Assembly (NCBI GenBank): GCA_021307345.1
Contig: CP089930.1
Coordinates: 2,728,001 to 2,792,000, forward strand
From: Escherichia coli
Lineage (GTDB): Bacteria; Pseudomonadota; Gammaproteobacteria; Enterobacterales; Enterobacteriaceae
DNA: 64,000 nt
Reading direction: 5' to 3'
This document shows, piece after piece, positions 57,934 to 64,000 of this stretch (positions are counted from its first letter, which is position 1; each line of letters begins with the position of its first letter). The notes under the pieces were generated by a model. It saw only the letters and a list, made by a program, of their open reading frames with translations, did no database searches and was not told the DNA's origin. The translations under genes were made by a program, and so were the position numbers.

Positions 57934-58953
57934 ATGACCGTACGCGTAGCGATAAATGGCTTCGGTCGCATCGGGCGTAATGTGGTTCGTGCTTTGTATG
58001 AATCCGGACGTCGGGCGGAAATTACCGTGGTGGCAATCAACGAACTGGCGGATGCTGCGGGCATGGCGCATTTGTTGAAATATGACACCAGCCATGGACG
58101 TTTTGCATGGGAAGTACGTCAGGAACGCGATCAACTTTTTGTTGGTGATGACGCCATCCGCGTATTGCATGAACGTTCACTGCAATCGCTCCCCTGGCGC
58201 GAACTTGGTGTCGATGTGGTTCTCGACTGCACCGGCGTATATGGCACCCGCGAGCATGGCGAAGCGCATATTGCCGCCGGAGCCAAAAAAGTGCTCTTTT
58301 CACATCCTGGCAGTAACGATCTCGACGCGACCGTTGTTTACGGCGTCAATCAGGATCAACTTCGTGCGGAACATCGCATCGTTTCTAACGCTTCCTGTAC
58401 CACGAATTGCATAATTCCCGTCATCAAATTGTTAGATGATGCGTACGGTATTGAGTCCGGCACAGTGACCACAATTCACTCCGCCATGCACGATCAACAG
58501 GTTATTGATGCATACCATCCTGACCTGCGTCGCACCCGGGCAGCCAGCCAGTCGATCATTCCGGTCGATACCAAACTGGCCGCCGGTATCACACGATTTT
58601 TTCCGCAATTTAACGATCGCTTTGAAGCGATTGCGGTACGTGTGCCAACCATAAATGTGACGGCAATCGATTTAAGCGTGACGGTGAAGAAACCTGTAAA
58701 AACCAATGAAGTCAACCTGTTGCTGCAAAAAGCAGCACAAGGTGCATTTCATGGTATAGTTGACTATACGGAATTGCCGTTGGTCTCTGTAGATTTTAAC
58801 CACGATCCGCACAGTGCCATTGTCGATGGTACTCAAACCCGGGTCAGTGGCGCACACCTGATCAAAACGTTGGTCTGGTGCGATAACGAATGGGGCTTTG
58901 CTAACCGAATGCTCGACACGACGTTAGCTATGGCTACTGTTGCTTTCAGGTAA
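57934..58953 (+). CDS. epd: D-erythrose-4-phosphate dehydrogenase
   Basis: Epd oxidises erythrose 4-phosphate to 4-phosphoerythronate for pyridoxal phosphate synthesis. The 339-residue GAPDH-like enzyme has [14 protein letters not shown], the catalytic Cys in SNASCTTNC and [12 protein letters not shown]. Start MTVRVAING has AGGAGA upstream. First gene of the epd-pgk-fbaA operon. Confidence 0.98.
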
Positions 58954-59002
58954 GACGCAAGCAGCGTCTGCAAAACTTTTAGAATCAACGAGAGGATTCA
59001 CC

Positions 59003-60166
59003 ATGTCTGTAATTAAGATGACCGATCTGGATCTTGCTGGGAAACGTGTATTTATCCGTGCGGATCTGAACGTACCAGTAAAAGACGGGAAAGTAACCAG
59101 CGACGCACGTATCCGTGCTTCTCTGCCGACCATCGAACTGGCTCTGAAACAAGGCGCTAAAGTGATGGTAACTTCCCACCTGGGTCGTCCTACCGAAGGC
59201 GAGTACAACGAAGAATTCTCTCTGCTGCCGGTTGTTAACTACCTGAAAGACAAACTGTCTAACCCGGTTCGTCTGGTTAAAGATTACCTCGACGGTGTTG
59301 ATGTTGCTGAAGGTGAACTGGTTGTTCTGGAAAACGTTCGCTTCAACAAAGGCGAGAAGAAAGACGACGAAACCCTGTCCAAAAAATACGCTGCACTGTG
59401 CGACGTATTCGTAATGGACGCATTCGGTACTGCTCACCGCGCGCAAGCTTCTACTCACGGTATCGGTAAATTCGCTGACGTTGCGTGCGCAGGTCCGCTG
59501 CTGGCGGCTGAACTGGACGCGCTGGGTAAAGCACTGAAAGAACCAGCTCGCCCGATGGTGGCTATCGTTGGTGGTTCTAAAGTATCTACCAAACTGACCG
59601 TTCTGGACTCCCTGTCTAAAATCGCTGACCAGCTGATTGTTGGTGGTGGTATCGCTAACACCTTTATCGCGGCACAAGGCCACGATGTGGGTAAATCCCT
59701 ATACGAAGCTGACCTGGTTGACGAAGCTAAACGTCTGCTGACCACCTGCAACATCCCGGTTCCGTCTGATGTTCGCGTAGCGACTGAGTTCTCTGAAACC
59801 GCACCGGCTACCCTGAAGTCTGTTAACGATGTGAAAGCTGACGAGCAGATCCTGGATATCGGTGATGCTTCCGCTCAGGAACTGGCTGAAATCCTGAAGA
59901 ATGCGAAAACCATTCTGTGGAACGGTCCGGTTGGCGTGTTCGAATTCCCGAACTTCCGTAAAGGTACTGAAATCGTGGCTAACGCTATCGCAGACAGCGA
60001 AGCGTTCTCCATCGCTGGCGGCGGCGACACTCTGGCAGCAATCGACCTGTTCGGCATTGCTGACAAAATCTCCTACATCTCCACTGGCGGCGGCGCATTC
60101 CTCGAATTCGTGGAAGGTAAAGTACTGCCTGCAGTAGCGATGCTCGAAGAGCGCGCTAAGAAGTAA
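59003..60166 (+). CDS. pgk: Phosphoglycerate kinase
   Basis: Pgk transfers phosphate between 1,3-bisphosphoglycerate and ADP in glycolysis. The 387-residue enzyme has [23 protein letters not shown] and [12 protein letters not shown]. Strong codon bias and AGAGGA ribosome site indicate high expression. Confidence 0.98.
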
Positions 60167-60174
60167 AAAATCAC

Positions 60175-60199
60175 AGGGCAGGGAAACCTGCCCTTGTTT
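60175..60199 (+). terminator. Terminator after pgk
   Basis: AGGGCAGG and CCTGCCCT pair around GAAA, followed by TGTTT. It may let some transcription pass to fbaA. Confidence 0.7.
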
Positions 60200-60228
60200 C
60201 AGCGCGCTTTTAGAGCACGCATTTTTTC

Positions 60229-60353
60229 ATACTCTAAATAATTCGAGTTGCAGGAAGGCGACAAGAGAGTGAATCCCCAGGAGCTTACATAAGTAAGTGA
60301 CTGGGGTGAGCGAACGCAGACGCAGCACATGCAACTTGAAGTATGACGAGTAT
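60229..60353. repeat. ERIC element between pgk and fbaA
   Basis: A 125-bp imperfect palindrome with ends ATACTC and GAGTAT and the ERIC core GTGAATCCCCAGGAGC...AAGTAAGTGACTGGGGTG. It is transcribed within the operon and can fold into a long stem. Confidence 0.93.
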
Positions 60354-60380
60354 AAGGCCCGACGATACAGGACAAGAGAC

Positions 60381-61460
60381 ATGTCTAAGATTTTTGATTT
60401 CGTAAAACCTGGCGTAATCACTGGTGATGACGTACAGAAAGTTTTCCAGGTAGCAAAAGAAAACAACTTCGCACTGCCAGCAGTAAACTGCGTCGGTACT
60501 GACTCCATCAACGCCGTACTGGAAACCGCTGCTAAAGTTAAAGCGCCGGTTATCGTTCAGTTCTCCAACGGTGGTGCTTCCTTTATCGCTGGTAAAGGCG
60601 TGAAATCTGACGTTCCGCAGGGTGCTGCTATCCTGGGCGCGATCTCTGGTGCGCATCACGTTCACCAGATGGCTGAACATTATGGTGTTCCGGTTATCCT
60701 GCACACCGACCACTGCGCGAAGAAACTGCTGCCGTGGATCGACGGTCTGCTGGACGCGGGTGAAAAACACTTCGCAGCTACCGGCAAGCCGCTGTTCTCT
60801 TCTCACATGATCGACCTGTCTGAAGAATCTCTGCAAGAGAACATCGAAATCTGCTCTAAATACCTGGAGCGCATGTCCAAAATCGGCATGACTCTGGAAA
60901 TCGAACTGGGTTGCACCGGTGGTGAAGAAGATGGCGTGGACAACAGCCACATGGACGCTTCTGCACTGTACACCCAGCCAGAAGACGTTGATTACGCATA
61001 CACCGAGCTGAGCAAAATCAGCCCGCGTTTCACCATCGCAGCGTCCTTCGGTAACGTACACGGTGTTTACAAGCCGGGTAACGTGGTTCTGACTCCGACC
61101 ATCCTGCGTGATTCTCAGGAATATGTTTCTAAGAAACACAACCTGCCGCACAACAGCCTGAACTTCGTATTCCACGGTGGTTCCGGTTCTACTGCTCAGG
61201 AAATCAAAGACTCCGTAAGCTACGGCGTAGTGAAAATGAACATCGATACCGATACCCAATGGGCAACCTGGGAAGGCGTTCTGAACTACTACAAAGCGAA
61301 CGAAGCTTATCTGCAGGGTCAGCTGGGTAACCCGAAAGGCGAAGATCAGCCGAACAAGAAATACTACGATCCGCGCGTATGGCTGCGTGCCGGTCAGACT
61401 TCGATGATCGCTCGTCTGGAAAAAGCATTCAAGGAACTGAACGCGATCGACGTTCTGTAA
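60381..61460 (+). CDS. fbaA: Class II fructose-bisphosphate aldolase
   Basis: FbaA splits fructose 1,6-bisphosphate to triose phosphates with zinc. The 359-residue enzyme has HTDHCAKKLLPW (zinc His), the catalytic Glu/Asp region ELGCTGGEEDG and NVHGVYKPG. Start MSKIFDFVK follows the ERIC element by 27 bp. Confidence 0.98.
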   Translation: MSKIFDFVKPGVITGDDVQKVFQVAKENNFALPAVNCVGTDSINAVLETAAKVKAPVIVQFSNGGASFIAGKGVKSDVPQGAAILGAISGAHHVHQMAEHYGVPVILHTDHCAKKLLPWIDGLLDAGEKHFAATGKPLFSSHMIDLSEESLQENIEICSKYLERMSKIGMTLEIELGCTGGEEDGVDNSHMDASALYTQPEDVDYAYTELSKISPRFTIAASFGNVHGVYKPGNVVLTPTILRDSQEYVSKKHNLPHNSLNFVFHGGSGSTAQEIKDSVSYGVVKMNIDTDTQWATWEGVLNYYKANEAYLQGQLGNPKGEDQPNKKYYDPRVWLRAGQTSMIARLEKAFKELNAIDVL

Positions 61461-61483
61461 GATATTCCTTTCTGCTTATCTCA

Positions 61484-61509
61484 AGACCCGCTCTGCGGGT
61501 CTTTTTTTT
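61484..61509 (+). terminator. Terminator after fbaA
   Basis: AGACCCGC and GCGGGTCT pair around TCT, followed by seven T residues. Confidence 0.9.
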
Positions 61510-61651
61510 CGCCAAAAGCAAGGTGATGGACAGGAGAAATCTGTGATCTATTTGGCAAAGTTATGCTTTATTGTTTACCCTTGTCAGACTGCCCGTCATA
61601 AGGCAGCGGAGTGTATTTCTCCATTTTGAGTCAGTTAAAAAGGAATATTGA

Positions 61652-62512
<861 letters not shown>

Positions 62513-62520
62513 TCAACGCT

Positions 62521-62552
62521 GAGGCCAGATAATTTATCTGGCCTCTCTCTTA
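62521..62552 (+). terminator. Terminator after mscS
   Basis: GAGGCCAGATAA and TTATCTGGCCTC form a 12-bp stem followed by TCTCTT. Confidence 0.8.
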
Positions 62553-62649
62553 TTAGTTATTCTGATTGCCAATTAATAATATCAATTTCCACTAATAACA
62601 TTCCCGCGCTATATTCTCTGCATCAGATACTTAATTCGGAATATCCAAC

Positions 62650-63285
62650 GTGTTTTCTTATTACTTTCAAGGTCTTGCACTTGGGGCGGCTATGATCCTG
62701 CCGCTCGGTCCACAAAATGCTTTTGTGATGAATCAGGGTATTCGCCGCCAGTACCACATTATGATTGCCTTACTTTGTGCAATCAGCGATTTGGTTCTGA
62801 TTTGCGCCGGGATTTTTGGCGGTAGCGCGTTACTGATGCAGTCACCGTGGTTGCTGGCGCTGGTCACCTGGGGCGGCGTTGCCTTCTTGCTGTGGTATGG
62901 TTTTGGCGCTTTTAAAACGGCGATGAGCAGTAATATTGAGCTGGTTAGTGCTGAAGTCATGAAACAGGGACGCTGGAAAATTATTGCCACCATGCTGGCA
63001 GTGACCTGGCTGAATCCCCATGTTTATCTGGATACCTTTGTGGTATTGGGGAGCCTCGGCGGGCAGCTCGATGTTGAACCAAAACGCTGGTTTGCGCTTG
63101 GGACGATTAGCGCCTCTTTCTTGTGGTTCTTTGGTCTGGCTCTTCTCGCAGCCTGGTTGGCACCGCGTCTGCGTACCGCCAAAGCGCAGCGTATTATTAA
63201 TATTATTGTTGGTGGCGTAATGTGGTTTATCGCCCTACAGCTGGCGAGAGATGGTATTGCCCATGCACAAGCCTTGTTCAGTTAG
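62650..63285 (+). CDS. argO: ArgO, arginine exporter (LysE family)
   Basis: ArgO exports arginine and canavanine. The 211-residue LysE-family protein has about five to six helices and the motif [11 protein letters not shown] near the start. GTG start. In K-12 it is activated by ArgP with arginine; the AT-rich upstream region fits but no site is assigned. Confidence 0.96.
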   Translation: MFSYYFQGLALGAAMILPLGPQNAFVMNQGIRRQYHIMIALLCAISDLVLICAGIFGGSALLMQSPWLLALVTWGGVAFLLWYGFGAFKTAMSSNIELVSAEVMKQGRWKIIATMLAVTWLNPHVYLDTFVVLGSLGGQLDVEPKRWFALGTISASFLWFFGLALLAAWLAPRLRTAKAQRIINIIVGGVMWFIALQLARDGIAHAQALFS

Positions 63286-63377
63286 GCGCTATCTGATGGA
63301 AAATAAAAACAGAGACGCTAAGCTTGCCTACAGAGGTTTTGAATTTTGGGCAAGTAAATAAACACGGAGAGACTAAC

Positions 63378-64000
63378 GTGAAGTTCAAAGTTATCGCCCT
63401 GGCGGCATTGATGGGTTTCAGCGGGATGGCAGTACAGGCCAATGAACTACCAGATGGTCCGCACATTGTCACTTCAGGAACGGCAAGCGTAGATGCGGTG
63501 CCAGACATTGCCACTCTTGCTATTGAAGTTAATGTGGCCGCGAAGGATGCTGCTACCGCCAAAAAACAAGCGGATGAGCGCGTGGCGCAATATATCTCTT
63601 TCCTTGAACTCAATCAGATCGCGAAAAAAGATATCAGTTCTGCGAATTTACGTACCCAGCCAGATTACGATTACCAGGATGGCAAAAGTATTCTGAAAGG
63701 CTACCGGGCAGTGAGAACGGTAGAGGTAACAGTTCGTCAGTTAGACAAGCTGAATTCTTTGCTGGATGGCGCGCTGAAGGCTGGTCTTAATGAAATTCGT
63801 TCTGTTTCGCTGGGAGTAGCGCAACCGGATGCCTATAAAGATAAAGCGCGTAAGGCTGCGATAGATAACGCGATTCATCAGGCGCAGGAGTTGGCGAATG
63901 GCTTTAATCGCAAACTGGGACCGGTGTATAGCGTGCGCTACCATGTTTCCAACTATCAGCCCAGCCCGATGGTTCGGATGATGAAAGCTGATGCCGCGCC
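63378..64000 (+). CDS. yggE: YggE, SIMPL-domain periplasmic protein (partial)
   Basis: The reading frame starts at GTG 63378 with CACGGAGAG upstream and runs off the right edge after 207 codons. It has a signal peptide ending AVQA and the SIMPL domain (GTASVDAVPDIATLAIEV). YggE is linked to protection from oxidative stress in E. coli. The C-terminal part is missing because the window ends. Confidence 0.95.
   Translation, partial: MKFKVIALAALMGFSGMAVQANELPDGPHIVTSGTASVDAVPDIATLAIEVNVAAKDAATAKKQADERVAQYISFLELNQIAKKDISSANLRTQPDYDYQDGKSILKGYRAVRTVEVTVRQLDKLNSLLDGALKAGLNEIRSVSLGVAQPDAYKDKARKAAIDNAIHQAQELANGFNRKLGPVYSVRYHVSNYQPSPMVRMMKADAA

Noticed and set aside
60285-61259. 324-codon minus-strand ORF opposite fbaA
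   Set aside because: Shadow of the fbaA codon bias; no domain and it overlaps the ERIC element.

Overview
This window is chromosomal DNA of Escherichia coli or a very close relative. From about 17 kb to the end, genes recognisable from E. coli K-12 lie in the same order as in K-12 as I remember it (the window reads opposite to the usual K-12 numbering): yqgA-speC-nupG-mltC-yggX-mutY-trmB-yggL-yggN-ansB-yggM-hemW-rdgB-yggU-yggT-yggS / yggR-ruvX-yqgE-gshB-rsmE-endA-sprT-galP-metK-yqgB-speA-speB-loiP-tktA-cmtBA-yggPFDC-epd-pgk-fbaA-mscS-argO-yggE. REP/BIME palindromes, an ERIC element and the tRNA-Phe gene pheV agree with this. It is not K-12 itself: three blocks are accessory.

Region 1 (1-16.75 kb) is the distal part of a type VI secretion (T6SS) locus ending 76 bp from the 3' end of pheV, a classic island site. 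It starts with an AT-rich effector cargo segment: the tail of an unidentified gene, a four-helix membrane protein, a class-3 lipase effector with a GHSLGG serine elbow, two nearly identical-at-the-front lipoproteins that are probably its immunity proteins, a broken third copy, and a PAAR tip protein. The structural genes follow on the same strand: an unknown two-helix membrane protein, tssM, tssA, a 0.57 kb decayed gap holding a frameshifted lipoprotein relic, tssF, tssG, tssJ, tssE and a membrane-anchored ImpA-N protein of the VasL type. TssB, TssC, TssK, TssL, ClpV and Hcp must lie to the left of the window, if they are present.

Region 2 (16.8-48.4 kb) is core genome. It holds much of the putrescine/spermidine supply: speC (ornithine decarboxylase), speA and speB (arginine to agmatine to putrescine plus urea) and metK (S-adenosylmethionine). 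Both speC and speA have long leaders with unannotated small ORFs. The speA-speB gap carries an extra lipoprotein gene that I do not recall from K-12. Nucleoside and galactose transporters, DNA repair (mutY), nucleotide sanitation (rdgB), tRNA/rRNA methylation (trmB, rsmE), glutathione (gshB), haem delivery (hemW), periplasmic asparaginase (ansB) and surface proteases and lytic enzymes (loiP, mltC, endA) fill the rest.

Region 3 (48.4-64 kb) begins with tktA, a decayed prohibitin-like relic, and the cmtBA-yggPFDC sugar operon (mannitol-type PTS, dehydrogenase, fructose-bisphosphatase-like enzyme, MtlR/FumE-like protein, kinase). A second accessory block, a complete ECF-type ABC importer with a PPC/DUF296 protein, faces the operon tail to tail and is divergent from the glycolytic epd-pgk-fbaA operon. 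mscS, argO and the first part of yggE close the window.

The best leads for something undescribed are the lipase/immunity module with its duplicated and broken immunity genes, the two putative small ORFs in the polyamine gene leaders, the speA-speB lipoprotein, and the ECF importer with its unknown substrate. Family assignments come from reading the sequences and from memory; no database search was run.
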